Origin: JASFYU01 sp045046905
Lineage (GTDB): Bacteria > Bacteroidota > Bacteroidia > Flavobacteriales > Flavobacteriaceae
Assembly: GCA_045046905.1 (NCBI GenBank)
Contig: JASFYU010000041.1
Location: 1-64,000 of the forward strand
Direction of reading: 5' to 3'
DNA length: 64,000 nucleotides
Both the position numbers and the translations under genes were made by a program. The notes under the pieces are model-generated. The model saw only the letters and a program-made list of their open reading frames with translations, was not told the origin of the DNA and made no database searches. The number at the start of each line of letters is the position of its first letter. Positions within the stretch are counted from its first letter, which is position 1. Below, piece by piece: positions 6,992 through 15,340 of the stretch.

Positions 6992-9904
6992 TTAATCGAT
7001 TATGGCATCATAAATGGCTTGTTGAATCCTGGTTCGTAAACCTGACTTCACCAATAAGGTATTTGACGCCGAAGGATAGGTTCTATTAGATAAAAAAACA
7101 TATACGATCTCCTCTTCGGGATCCGCCCAGGTATAGGTGCCTGTAAAACCACTATGGCCAAAACTTTTGCGAGAGACACAACCGCAAGTAGGCCCTTTTT
7201 TTTCTAATTGTGGCTTGTCGAAACCAACGCCTCTTCTCACCTTTTTATCACAAAAATAACAGGTATTGAATTTTTTTATGGTCCTGGTGCCCAAAAAACG
7301 GGTTCCTCCATAAAACCCTTGTTGAAGATACATTTGCATAATCTTGGCTACATCATTAGCGTTACTAAAGAGCCCTGCATGACCGCCTACCCCGCCTTGC
7401 ATAGCGGCACCCATATCATGAACATAGCCTTGAACGGTCTGGTACCTGAAGTATTTATCTATCTCTGAAGGTACAATGGTATTTTTAGGAAATTTTCGCA
7501 ACGGATTGTAACTGGTACTATATGCTCCGATTGGTTTATACAAAAAGTCATCGGCAAGCTTGTCTAAGCGTGTCTTATATATATCTTCAATATATTTTTT
7601 CATGACAAAATAGGCAACATCACTATATCTATATCGATTCGATTTTAGCCTTTGTCTTCCGATTCTATTATAAATAGAGTCTTTATAAGCATCAGCTAGG
7701 TAAAGATTATTAGTAACCTTGGTCGAAAAGCCATCAGAATGCACATTTCTATAAAACTCCGAAGAGGGTCTTCTTTTGTCATTCAGAGTACTTACATAAA
7801 AGGCAATCCAAGAGGGTAAACGACCATAATGCGACAATGCCTTTAATACCGTAACATCTTTAAGTTCAGAATCGGAATATTCAGGAATCAGATCTTGAAA
7901 AGTATTGTTCAAGGCTATTTTACCCTCTTCTTCCATCCTCATGATTACCGGCAGCGTAGCCAAAATTTTTGTAATCGACGCTAGGTCATAAATATGTTTC
8001 GGCGTGATACTATCATGAGATTCATAGGTAGGTTTTCCGAAACCCTTGCTGTAGACCACCTTTCCTTTTCTGGCAATCAATACTTGTGCCCCGGGGTACA
8101 TCAAGGAATCAAGACCATCTTTTACCAATTTATCAACCAGTGCCAATTTAGAAGAACTCAAGCCCACGCGTTCCGGAAAACTGTACCCCAAACGCATTAA
8201 CGGTTTTATTTGAATCCCCGTTTTTACCGGAAATTCATCATTTGCGGTTACAGGGAGTATTCCTTTTGAAGAAATAGCACCGAATAATAACTGAGCTGTT
8301 TTCTCCTGAGAGATTTTACTGTTCTGATAGGCCACCACTACCCCATCGATATTTTTAAACGAGTCAACAGCCAATAAAGCATAGGGGTTCGTAAAAATAG
8401 ACAGTATAAGGTTCGAGCTTCTCTCCTTACCTATCTCTTCTAACCAGAGTAGTTCGCGTTTTGAGAATTTATATGACTTCCACGGACTCTCATTACTTTT
8501 ATGATATCCGATGATAACTAGATTAAAATCTTTCAACTTATCTTTTAAAACGGCGATATCTTTGCCGTTAATCTGGGTAACCTTGGCATATTTGTTCAAT
8601 TCTTCTACAAAAGGTTGGTTTTCGGCATCTCCAAATTTTACATAGGCGATTTTTTTGATTTCCAATCTTTTAATGCCTATTAATTGAAAATCATTCTTGA
8701 CTACGGTAATTGCATTTTCAATAGCTTCTTCATAAACAAGGTCATCTTTCAGCGAATTAAGATCTTCATGCAGGTTCTTGAGCTTGATAGTTTTATACTC
8801 ATGTAGCCCTACCTTGTATTTGGCCATCAATATTTTTTTTACCGAGCTTGCCAATCTCGCTTCGGTGATTCTTCCTTTATTATAAGCGTCAACAAGTCTC
8901 TCTTTGGCCTTCTCCAAATCTGTGGGCATTAACAAAATATCATTTCCCGCTAAAAAAGCCGATAGTTCGACTTCTCCATTTTGCCTGCCATTGGTCACAG
9001 CTTTCATATTTAAGGCATCGGTAAAAATCAAACCATTAAAACCCATTTGTTCTTTTAACAAACCCGAAATAATTTGCTCTGACAAGGAAGAGGGAATATC
9101 ATCATTAAGCTCTAAACTAGGTACACTCAAATGAGCGACCATTATGCTGCTCAAACCTGCTTTTATCAATTCTCTGTATGGATAGAGCTCTACACTGTCT
9201 AAACGTTTCTTCGTGAAATTGATGACTGGCAAGGCATAGTGAGAATCGGTTGCCGTATCGCCATGACCAGGAAAGTGTTTGCCACTCGACAAAACCCCAG
9301 CACTTTCCATTCCCTTTAAAAAAGCAATGCCTTTCTGGGCCACATTTTCTCTATCCTCACCAAAAGAGCGATTTCCGATAATTGGATTTTGAGGATTTAT
9401 GTTGATATCAATAACTGGAGCGAAATTAATATGTACCCCCAAACGTTTGGCATGCTCGCCTATACGCCTGCCTACTTTTTTGATAATTAAGCTATCCTTA
9501 ATAGCGCCTAAAGTCATATTCCAAGGAAATGCATAGGTAGAATCTAATCGCATGGCTAGGCCCCATTCCGCATCCATTCCGATAAGCAAGGGTATTTTTG
9601 AAGCCTTTTGATAGTCATTAGTTAGTTTCGCCTGCCGTACAGGACCACCTGTAGAGAATATTACTCCTCCTATTTTATACCCTTCGATGAGCGACTTAAT
9701 TTTATCGGTACTTGCCTTGCTTTGGTCAGATGAAACACTTAACATAAACAGTTGCCCTAGCTTTTCGTCCAATGACATTGCGCCGTACTTCGCATCTACC
9801 CATTCTTGTTGAGAAAGGCTATCTCGTGTAAGCAAAGGGTTTTTTTGAGCCTGAACGGGCACAGTCATTAAAAAAAATAAAAGGAGAACGGTAAAAAAAC
9901 GCAT
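6992..9904 (-). CDS. GH3 beta-N-acetylglucosaminidase fused to beta-lactamase-type serine hydrolase
   Basis: A 970-aa secreted protein (signal peptide residues 1-20, ending in VQAQ). Residues ~35-370 are a NagZ-like GH3 domain with the KHFPGHGDT loop at 209-217, DSH at 220-222 (the His/Asp acid-base dyad of NagZ-type enzymes) and nucleophile Asp296 in FTDALNMKAV. Residues ~400-570 are the GH3 C-terminal sandwich. Residues ~580-970 form a class C beta-lactamase/DD-peptidase domain with S643-x-x-K646 (SITK), Y760-S-D762 and H917-S-G919. Both sets of catalytic residues are intact. The domains would remove GlcNAc from muropeptides and hydrolyse a peptide, amide or ester bond in one periplasmic protein. 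Four cysteines in the last 100 residues may form disulfides. It is monocistronic, ending at a family B palindrome. Confidence 0.9.
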   Translation of the reverse strand: MRFFTVLLLFFLMTVPVQAQKNPLLTRDSLSQQEWVDAKYGAMSLDEKLGQLFMLSVSSDQSKASTDKIKSLIEGYKIGGVIFSTGGPVRQAKLTNDYQKASKIPLLIGMDAEWGLAMRLDSTYAFPWNMTLGAIKDSLIIKKVGRRIGEHAKRLGVHINFAPVIDININPQNPIIGNRSFGEDRENVAQKGIAFLKGMESAGVLSSGKHFPGHGDTATDSHYALPVINFTKKRLDSVELYPYRELIKAGLSSIMVAHLSVPSLELNDDIPSSLSEQIISGLLKEQMGFNGLIFTDALNMKAVTNGRQNGEVELSAFLAGNDILLMPTDLEKAKERLVDAYNKGRITEARLASSVKKILMAKYKVGLHEYKTIKLKNLHEDLNSLKDDLVYEEAIENAITVVKNDFQLIGIKRLEIKKIAYVKFGDAENQPFVEELNKYAKVTQINGKDIAVLKDKLKDFNLVIIGYHKSNESPWKSYKFSKRELLWLEEIGKERSSNLILSIFTNPYALLAVDSFKNIDGVVVAYQNSKISQEKTAQLLFGAISSKGILPVTANDEFPVKTGIQIKPLMRLGYSFPERVGLSSSKLALVDKLVKDGLDSLMYPGAQVLIARKGKVVYSKGFGKPTYESHDSITPKHIYDLASITKILATLPVIMRMEEEGKIALNNTFQDLIPEYSDSELKDVTVLKALSHYGRLPSWIAFYVSTLNDKRRPSSEFYRNVHSDGFSTKVTNNLYLADAYKDSIYNRIGRQRLKSNRYRYSDVAYFVMKKYIEDIYKTRLDKLADDFLYKPIGAYSTSYNPLRKFPKNTIVPSEIDKYFRYQTVQGYVHDMGAAMQGGVGGHAGLFSNANDVAKIMQMYLQQGFYGGTRFLGTRTIKKFNTCYFCDKKVRRGVGFDKPQLEKKGPTCGCVSRKSFGHSGFTGTYTWADPEEEIVYVFLSNRTYPSASNTLLVKSGLRTRIQQAIYDAIID

Positions 9905-9967
9905 ATAAGATCAATCTATAGAAATAATTTTAAACGTAAACAATTCGTGCTTCTTATCCGAAATAGT

Positions 9968-10002
9968 GGGGTTTAATACCTCGCAGGACTGCCCCGAGAT
10001 AA
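9968..10002 (-). repeat. Dispersed element family A, deletion derivative
   Basis: Read on the minus strand this contains ATCTCGGGGCA, then CTGCGAGG and ATTAAACCCC, matching the left flank and part of the right flank of the ~70-bp element but lacking most of the palindrome. It lies in the 123-nt gap between the GH3 fusion gene and the 160-aa protein gene. Confidence 0.45.
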
Positions 10003-10027
10003 CTCACTAGAGCCATCAAAACACAAA

Positions 10028-10510
10028 CTACATAAAACGAGAATGCCAGCTTTCTGAGGCAGGCACCTCCCAATGCTCTTTATATTCTTGCTTATTGGCC
10101 ACCAAATTATTGAAAACGATTGTACGCTTTGAAACCGCTTTTTGTTTGGCCATTTTCTTAAAATCAATCAGAGATTTATAAGCAATAAAATCTCCTTGTT
10201 TATACGATACGTTCATTTTGTCTAATAGTTCAAGATGATATTTCTTTTCTAAATGTTGGATGAAATGTACCGAGGCATCTATTGAGCATCCTGAGGCACC
10301 CGTCTGCGATTGATCCAAGGCCAATATGATAAAACGATTATATCGAATCTCATAAGCTGCCCTTAAATCACTACCATGGGCGGTCCAATCTTTAATAAAA
10401 TCATTCAACCCATCTTGTACCTCGACCAGTTCCTCCTTGGTAAAGCTTCTGCTGCCTTGGTATACCCAAATTCTTGAATCATTCGGCAATGTATCAAAAT
10501 CTACTAGCAT
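10028..10510 (-). CDS. Conserved Bacteroidota hypothetical protein
   Basis: A 160-aa soluble protein without signal peptide or membrane segment. Landmarks are MLVDFDTLPNDSRIWVYQGSR at the start (SRIWVYQ is conspicuous), LRAAYEIRYNRFIILALD, and a central GCSIDASVHFIQHLEKKY with one buried cysteine. Close relatives in flavobacterial genomes sit just downstream of the two-gene Fe-S protein pair and are sometimes labelled ABC transporter ATPase, but no Walker motif is present, so that label is unsupported. The position after the Fe-S genes on the same strand, 167 nt away, suggests a shared transcript. Function unknown. Confidence 0.7.
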   Translation of the reverse strand: MLVDFDTLPNDSRIWVYQGSRSFTKEELVEVQDGLNDFIKDWTAHGSDLRAAYEIRYNRFIILALDQSQTGASGCSIDASVHFIQHLEKKYHLELLDKMNVSYKQGDFIAYKSLIDFKKMAKQKAVSKRTIVFNNLVANKQEYKEHWEVPASESWHSRFM

Positions 10511-10524
10511 ATTTTCAAGTTTAA

Positions 10525-10597
10525 AATTTTAATCTCTTCAGTGAGTTTAATTCCCCGATGCCCTCCTACCGTTGGCAGGCACAACATCGAGATGATT
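10525..10597 (-). repeat. Dispersed palindromic element, family A, minus-strand copy
   Basis: On the minus strand: left flank AATCATCTCGATGTTGT, palindrome GCCTGCCAACGGTAGGAGG (10560-10580 on the plus strand), right flank GGGGAATTAAACTCAC, then GATTAAAATT. This matches copy 1 (63-133) across core and both flanks with scattered changes. A second small hairpin (CCTCAAGG...CATGAGG) lies between the element and the stop of the Fe-S gene. Confidence 0.65.
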
Positions 10598-10677
10598 AAG
10601 GCTATTCTCTTTTCTATGCCTCATGGGGCCTGCCTTGAGGGTATTAACTTTAAATCAGCTGCCCTGAAGTCGAGGTT

Positions 10678-11469
10678 TTATAAATCTTCTGCTGCGGCTA
10701 TAAGTTCCGCTATATCCATTACAACAATTGAAGCTTCTTTTTCTTTATTTTTAATACCATCGGTCATCATGGTATTACAAAATGGGCAAGCGGCGGCAAT
10801 AATATCGGGCTGGGTTTCCAATGCCTGTTCTGTGCGCTCTACATTTATGTCTTTAGTCCCTTTTTCAGGTTCTTTGAACATTTGAGCCCCGCCGGCACCA
10901 CAGCACAAGCCCTTTTTTTTGCAATTCTTCATTTCTACCAACTCCGCATCAAGCTTCTTAATCAAACTCCTAGGGGCTTCATAAACGCCATTGGCCCTGC
11001 CCAAATAGCAGGGATCATGATAGGTTATCCGCTTGCCTTTGAACTTTCCCCCTTCCATCGAAATACGCCCTTCTTCCAACAATTGATTCAAAAATTGGGT
11101 ATGGTGCACAACTTGATAATCCCCACCCAATCCTGGGTATTCATTTTTCAGGGTATTGAAGCAATGCGGACATGCCGTGACAATCTTCTTGATGCCATAG
11201 GCGTTCATTACCTCGATATTGGTTACCGCCTGCATCTGGAACAAAAACTCGTTTCCTGCCCTTTTTGCGGGGTCACCTGTACAACTTTCCTCTGTTCCCA
11301 AGACGGCAAAGCTAACATTGGCCTTATGAAGTATTTTCACGAAAGCCTTTGTAATCTTTTTTGCCCTGTCATCAAAACTTCCCGCACAGCCTACCCAAAA
11401 TAATACTTCAGGCTCTTTACCGGCGGCAAAAAGTTCTGCCATCGTAGGTACTTTTAATTCATTTGACAT
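10678..11469 (-). CDS. (Fe-S)-binding protein with two CCG domains (LutA/HdrB type)
   Basis: A 263-aa cytosolic protein made of two cysteine-rich CCG domains (PF02754), as in LutA/GlcF and the HdrB/HdrD subunits of heterodisulfide reductase. Visible ligands include VGCAGSFD near residue 28, CPHCFNTLKNEYPG near 100, CCGAGGAQMF near 190 and CPFCNTMMTDG near 230. Together with the membrane Fe-S protein encoded 15 nt upstream it would form a two-subunit quinone-linked oxidoreductase. No flavoprotein or LutC partner is next door, so the electron donor is unknown. The pair is common in Flavobacteriaceae; a lactate-oxidation role should not be assumed. Confidence 0.87.
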   Translation of the reverse strand: MSNELKVPTMAELFAAGKEPEVLFWVGCAGSFDDRAKKITKAFVKILHKANVSFAVLGTEESCTGDPAKRAGNEFLFQMQAVTNIEVMNAYGIKKIVTACPHCFNTLKNEYPGLGGDYQVVHHTQFLNQLLEEGRISMEGGKFKGKRITYHDPCYLGRANGVYEAPRSLIKKLDAELVEMKNCKKKGLCCGAGGAQMFKEPEKGTKDINVERTEQALETQPDIIAAACPFCNTMMTDGIKNKEKEASIVVMDIAELIAAAEDL

Positions 11470-11484
11470 AAAAGGGTTACTTTA

Positions 11485-12810
11485 CTATGATTCTTGTTTC
11501 CAATTAAGCCTATCCATTTGATTAAAGGGCCATGGGGCTCCATTATTTTCTATATTGCCCATCATCTTATTCAGATCCGATGGTGCCGCCGATTGTTCCA
11601 TGACCAAATACTGCCGCATATCCATAATAATTGAAAGTGGGTCTATACTTATTGGGCAGGCTTCTACACATGCGTTACAAGAGGTACATGCCCATAATTC
11701 CTCAGGGGTGATATAGTCACCTAACAATTGTTTACCATCATCTTCGAATTTTCCTTTATTGGCATCGATGTTCTTACCAACTTCCTCTAGTCTATCTCTG
11801 GTATCCATCATTATTTTCCTGGGCGATAGCTTTTTACCGGTCTGATTCGCAGGACATTCACTGGTACAACGACCACATTCAGTACAGGTATAGGCGTTGA
11901 GCAATTGCACCCAAGATAAATCCATTACATCGGAGGCTCCAAACTTTTCTACTGCTGCAGCGCCCTCAGCTGTTACAGCAAAGGGGTCTGCAGAAGGATC
12001 CATCATCAACCGTACTTCTCGAGTAACAGCGTCTAAGTTTTTAAATTTTCCTTGCGGACCAAGCTTTCCAAAATAAGTATTAGGAAAAGCCAAAAGAATA
12101 TGTAAATGCTTTGAAAAATATAAATAATTTAAAAATATCAATATGCCTACGATATGCAGCCACCAGGCCGTTCGTTCTATCAAAATTAATGTAGAAACTG
12201 ACATTTCATCGAAAAACTGAGCGATAAATTGACTTACAGGAAAAGATCCAGCCTTGGTATAGTAAATGACATCTAATTGTTGCAACTGATAATCGGCTGC
12301 ATTCATGGTCAAAAATAGTAACATCAACACCATTTCGATGTATAGAATGAGGTTGCCATCTTTTTTAGGCCAGCCTTTCATTTCAGGCTTTATAAAACGT
12401 TTTAATCGAATAATATTCCTGCGGATCCAAAAGAGCATCACTGCAATTAACACCAATAGAGCTAATATCTCAAAAGAAGCAATGAGGAAATCGTAAAGTA
12501 CCCCCAAGGGAGCAAAAATACGATGGGTGCCTAAAATACCATCGATAATAATCTCAAGAACTTCAATATTAATAATAATAAACCCGACGTATACAATGAT
12601 ATGAAGTAAGCCAGGAATTGGTCTCACTACCATTTTTGTTTGGCCCAAGGCAATTTTGGCCATATTCTTCCATCGTTGAGGCTTGTCATTACCGACCTCG
12701 ACATCTTTTCCCAGTTTAATGTTACGAGAAATCTTTTTTATGTTCCTGATAAAATAGCCGCTTCCGGCGATAAGTATAATCGTGAACAAAATAATTGGAA
12801 AATATTCCAT
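11485..12810 (-). CDS. Membrane 4Fe-4S dicluster protein (LutB/GlpC/HdrD-like)
   Basis: A 441-aa inner-membrane protein. The first ~240 residues hold about five hydrophobic segments (for example YFPIILFTIILIAGSGYF and LLHIIVYVGFIIINIEVLEI). Residues ~300-400 hold two 4Fe-4S clusters, CTECGRCTSECP and CTSCNACVEACP. The architecture matches the membrane electron-transfer subunit that pairs with a CCG-domain protein, here the next gene 15 nt downstream. The stop codon of the upstream MlaD gene abuts this start codon with no gap, so these genes share a transcript, linking a redox module to envelope genes. Substrate and direction of electron flow cannot be read from the sequence. Confidence 0.85.
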   Translation of the reverse strand: MEYFPIILFTIILIAGSGYFIRNIKKISRNIKLGKDVEVGNDKPQRWKNMAKIALGQTKMVVRPIPGLLHIIVYVGFIIINIEVLEIIIDGILGTHRIFAPLGVLYDFLIASFEILALLVLIAVMLFWIRRNIIRLKRFIKPEMKGWPKKDGNLILYIEMVLMLLFLTMNAADYQLQQLDVIYYTKAGSFPVSQFIAQFFDEMSVSTLILIERTAWWLHIVGILIFLNYLYFSKHLHILLAFPNTYFGKLGPQGKFKNLDAVTREVRLMMDPSADPFAVTAEGAAAVEKFGASDVMDLSWVQLLNAYTCTECGRCTSECPANQTGKKLSPRKIMMDTRDRLEEVGKNIDANKGKFEDDGKQLLGDYITPEELWACTSCNACVEACPISIDPLSIIMDMRQYLVMEQSAAPSDLNKMMGNIENNGAPWPFNQMDRLNWKQES

Positions 12811-13779
12811 CTATTGGTCTTCTGTTTTTTTTGCGGGATCCTCCTCCGGAACAGTATATTCTTTTTGTTTTTTTCCAAATACCGATACGTTTACATATCG
12901 TTTGGGATTCAAACGAAAATCCTGTAACAATAAATCCAATTCTCTCGACGCATTATTCAAATTATCGTAGAGTTCTTCATTGTGCATCAATTTACCCAAG
13001 GTACCATCTCCTTTTTCTATTCGTGCTATCAACTTATCTAAATTGGCAACGGTAGACCCTAAACTAGCGAGGGTTCTACCCAGTCCGGCATTGTTTATCG
13101 AGTCTGAAAGTTTGGCGAAATTATCAGTAAGGGTTTTGAAATTGGTCAAAGAACTATCCAAATTTTCCTTATTATTCTTTAATATACTATTGAGAACCTC
13201 GGCACTGCCCTGAAGACTTTTCATCAAATCACTGAGACCTGAAATACTTTCACGCAAATCTCTTTTCGTACGAGCATCCAAAACGTCATTAACATTCATC
13301 ATCAAAGAATCAGCATTGCTCACAGCACCTTCAATTTTCTGTTGCAAAGGCGTAAGACTTGTTTGCAGCAATTCAGTAAGCCCTGGCTTAGTGCTACTCA
13401 ATAAGGTATCTCCAGATTTAACCATTGGAGCCCCATCGAAAACAGGTCGTATCTGTATTCCCTTGCCACCAATAATACCCGTATCATACAATTCGGCCTT
13501 ACTATTGACTGAAAAGTCAAAATCATTATTCACTGTAAAAGTAACCAAGAGGTCGCCAGAGCTATCTTTGAACTTTATACCAAATACAGAACCCACGTTC
13601 AGCCCGTTGATAGATACTTGAGTACCCACTTGAAGTCCGCCTACATTTTTATAGACGGCATGCAATGTTTTGCTATCATCAAAAAGTGGTGTTGACTTAA
13701 GGTAACTAAACCCTAGTATAAACAACAGGATTCCTCCTACTACGATAATCCCCGTTTTTACTTCTCTAGATAATTTCAA
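12811..13779 (-). CDS. MCE/MlaD-family lipid-transfer protein
   Basis: A 322-aa protein with one N-terminal membrane anchor (TGIIVVGGILLFILGFSYL, residues 9-27), then an MCE domain (~37-115: VYKNVGGLQVGTQVSINGL, GIIGGKGIQI). A long helical region (~130-300) rich in NNL, SLTNF and similar repeats typically forms the coiled hexamer in MlaD/PqiB-like proteins. The family moves phospholipids between the two membranes. The ATPase and permease partners (MlaF/MlaE) are not in the window; in Flavobacteriaceae they are usually elsewhere. The charged tail ends in PEEDPAKKTEDQ. Downstream of the amidase gene and abutting the Fe-S gene, hence likely in an operon. Confidence 0.88.
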   Translation of the reverse strand: MKLSREVKTGIIVVGGILLFILGFSYLKSTPLFDDSKTLHAVYKNVGGLQVGTQVSINGLNVGSVFGIKFKDSSGDLLVTFTVNNDFDFSVNSKAELYDTGIIGGKGIQIRPVFDGAPMVKSGDTLLSSTKPGLTELLQTSLTPLQQKIEGAVSNADSLMMNVNDVLDARTKRDLRESISGLSDLMKSLQGSAEVLNSILKNNKENLDSSLTNFKTLTDNFAKLSDSINNAGLGRTLASLGSTVANLDKLIARIEKGDGTLGKLMHNEELYDNLNNASRELDLLLQDFRLNPKRYVNVSVFGKKQKEYTVPEEDPAKKTEDQ

Positions 13780-13834
13780 AAAGATAGATTTTCTGTTCTT
13801 AACAAAATTAGAAATAAATTTCAGAAGATGGTCA

Positions 13835-15196
13835 TTATTCCGAAACGTATTTGAGTGCTTCCTTTACCCGAATTCGCTCACCATCCTTATAGGCTACGAT
13901 AAATGAGGATGGGTATCCTTTTATATCGGCATTAGACTTTAACATTTGAGCCGTTTTATATGAGTTTGTATTACCATATAAATACCTAAACATATTCTTA
14001 TACGACTCTTTCGACATCCTCCCCAGCCCTTTAAAATTTCCTGTGTACAGTTCTAAATCTTTGGTACTGGCCAATATTTGCACCTTGAATACAATATTCA
14101 CTGCAGTAGCAAGCTCTTCTTTTACCGTAGCTACCTCTTTGGGTTGCTCAGTTGATATGGTTTTCTCCTTTAGTACCGGTGGCGGTATGCTTTTTTCTAA
14201 TTTCTCCTTGACCACGACAACTTTAGGTGTTTCCTCTACTTTAATCGGCAGTTTTATAGTTTCGTTCTCCTTGGCATCTAATTTCACCGGCTCCGCTTGT
14301 TCGACCGCCTTTATAGCATTGTTTGCCTGCTCCTGGGCAACTTCTTTTATTTTTACGTCCTCTCTTGAAGAAACCGGAGGCAATGAAGCGTTTGTTGTTT
14401 TTGTTTGTAAAATAGCGGGGCGTACGCCATTCTTATATTTCATTATTGCATCGGCAATGGCCTTACCCATTTCTGATTGACCTTTTTTTGAGTTTAAATA
14501 TGCTCCCTCATCCTTGTTGGTAAGAAAACCTGTCTCGACCAAAACACTGGGCATAAATGTTTGATGCAATACAATAAAACCAGCCTGCTTTACCTTGCGA
14601 TTATTACGCTTCAACTGGCCCGAAAAATTATCTTGCATATCTTTGGCCAAGCTAATACTCTGATCCAAGAACTCTTCTTGCATGATGGTAAGACCAATAA
14701 TAGATTCAGGGGAGTTTATATCATAATCGGCATAACGTGTCTCATAATTATCCTCGAGATAAATAACAGAATTCTCTTTCTTGGCAATTTCGAAATTCTG
14801 CTTATTGGCATGTAGCCCCAACACAAAAGTTCCTGCCCCGTGAGCATCTGAAGTATGAGAGTCACAGTGTACTGAAACAAAAAGGTCCGCATTGGCCTTA
14901 TTGGCTATCTCACCCCTAACAAACAAATCGACAAAAGTGTCGTCTTTTCTGGTATAAATCACTTTCACGCCAGGGTTCTTTTCCAAAATAGCACCTACTC
15001 TTAGCACAATATTCAGCGCTATATTTTTCTCCAAATAGCCATTTCCTAGATTCCCGGGATCATGTCCTCCATGGCCCGCATCCAAAACAATTATGAACTC
15101 ATCGGCATTTTCTAGGGTATTAGTATTTTTACCAAATGATATTAATAATAGGGCCAGTATCGAAACCGGGATAAAAACAAACACTTTCAATCTCAT
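13835..15196 (-). CDS. N-acetylmuramoyl-L-alanine amidase (Amidase_3) with C-terminal SPOR-like domain
   Basis: A 453-aa exported peptidoglycan amidase. An N-terminal signal (MRLKVFVFIPVSILALLLIS) precedes a catalytic domain at ~32-255 with zinc ligands in VLDAGHGGHDPGN, the following Glu in GYLEKNIALNI, and SVHCDSH, plus the catalytic Glu in PSVLVETGFLTN. Residues ~260-365 are a Pro/Lys/Glu-rich linker. The last ~85 residues (VFKVQILASTKDLEL ... SSFIVAYKDGERI) resemble a SPOR domain, which recognises peptide-free glycan at division sites. The role would be cleavage of septal peptidoglycan. It is divergent from lptD with an 81-nt shared upstream region and leads the amidase-mlaD-Fe-S gene run. 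Confidence 0.9.
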   Translation of the reverse strand: MRLKVFVFIPVSILALLLISFGKNTNTLENADEFIIVLDAGHGGHDPGNLGNGYLEKNIALNIVLRVGAILEKNPGVKVIYTRKDDTFVDLFVRGEIANKANADLFVSVHCDSHTSDAHGAGTFVLGLHANKQNFEIAKKENSVIYLEDNYETRYADYDINSPESIIGLTIMQEEFLDQSISLAKDMQDNFSGQLKRNNRKVKQAGFIVLHQTFMPSVLVETGFLTNKDEGAYLNSKKGQSEMGKAIADAIMKYKNGVRPAILQTKTTNASLPPVSSREDVKIKEVAQEQANNAIKAVEQAEPVKLDAKENETIKLPIKVEETPKVVVVKEKLEKSIPPPVLKEKTISTEQPKEVATVKEELATAVNIVFKVQILASTKDLELYTGNFKGLGRMSKESYKNMFRYLYGNTNSYKTAQMLKSNADIKGYPSSFIVAYKDGERIRVKEALKYVSE

Positions 15197-15340
15197 ATTA
15201 GCTAGGTATTTTAGAACGCTCTTTATGGTTAAATTTATTGTAATACCCTATAAAGGGAACAAAAAATATATGTAAGTTTGATCTCTAGTATAAATAGCTA
15301 TCAGGACCACCAAACCTTTACAAAAATAGGATATATAGCT

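Noticed and set aside
9973..10167. A 64-codon minus-strand frame
   Set aside because: It overlaps the conserved 160-aa protein gene in another frame and runs into the repeat remnant.
10028..10510. ABC transporter ATPase label for the 160-aa protein
   Set aside because: No Walker A, Walker B or signature motif can be seen.
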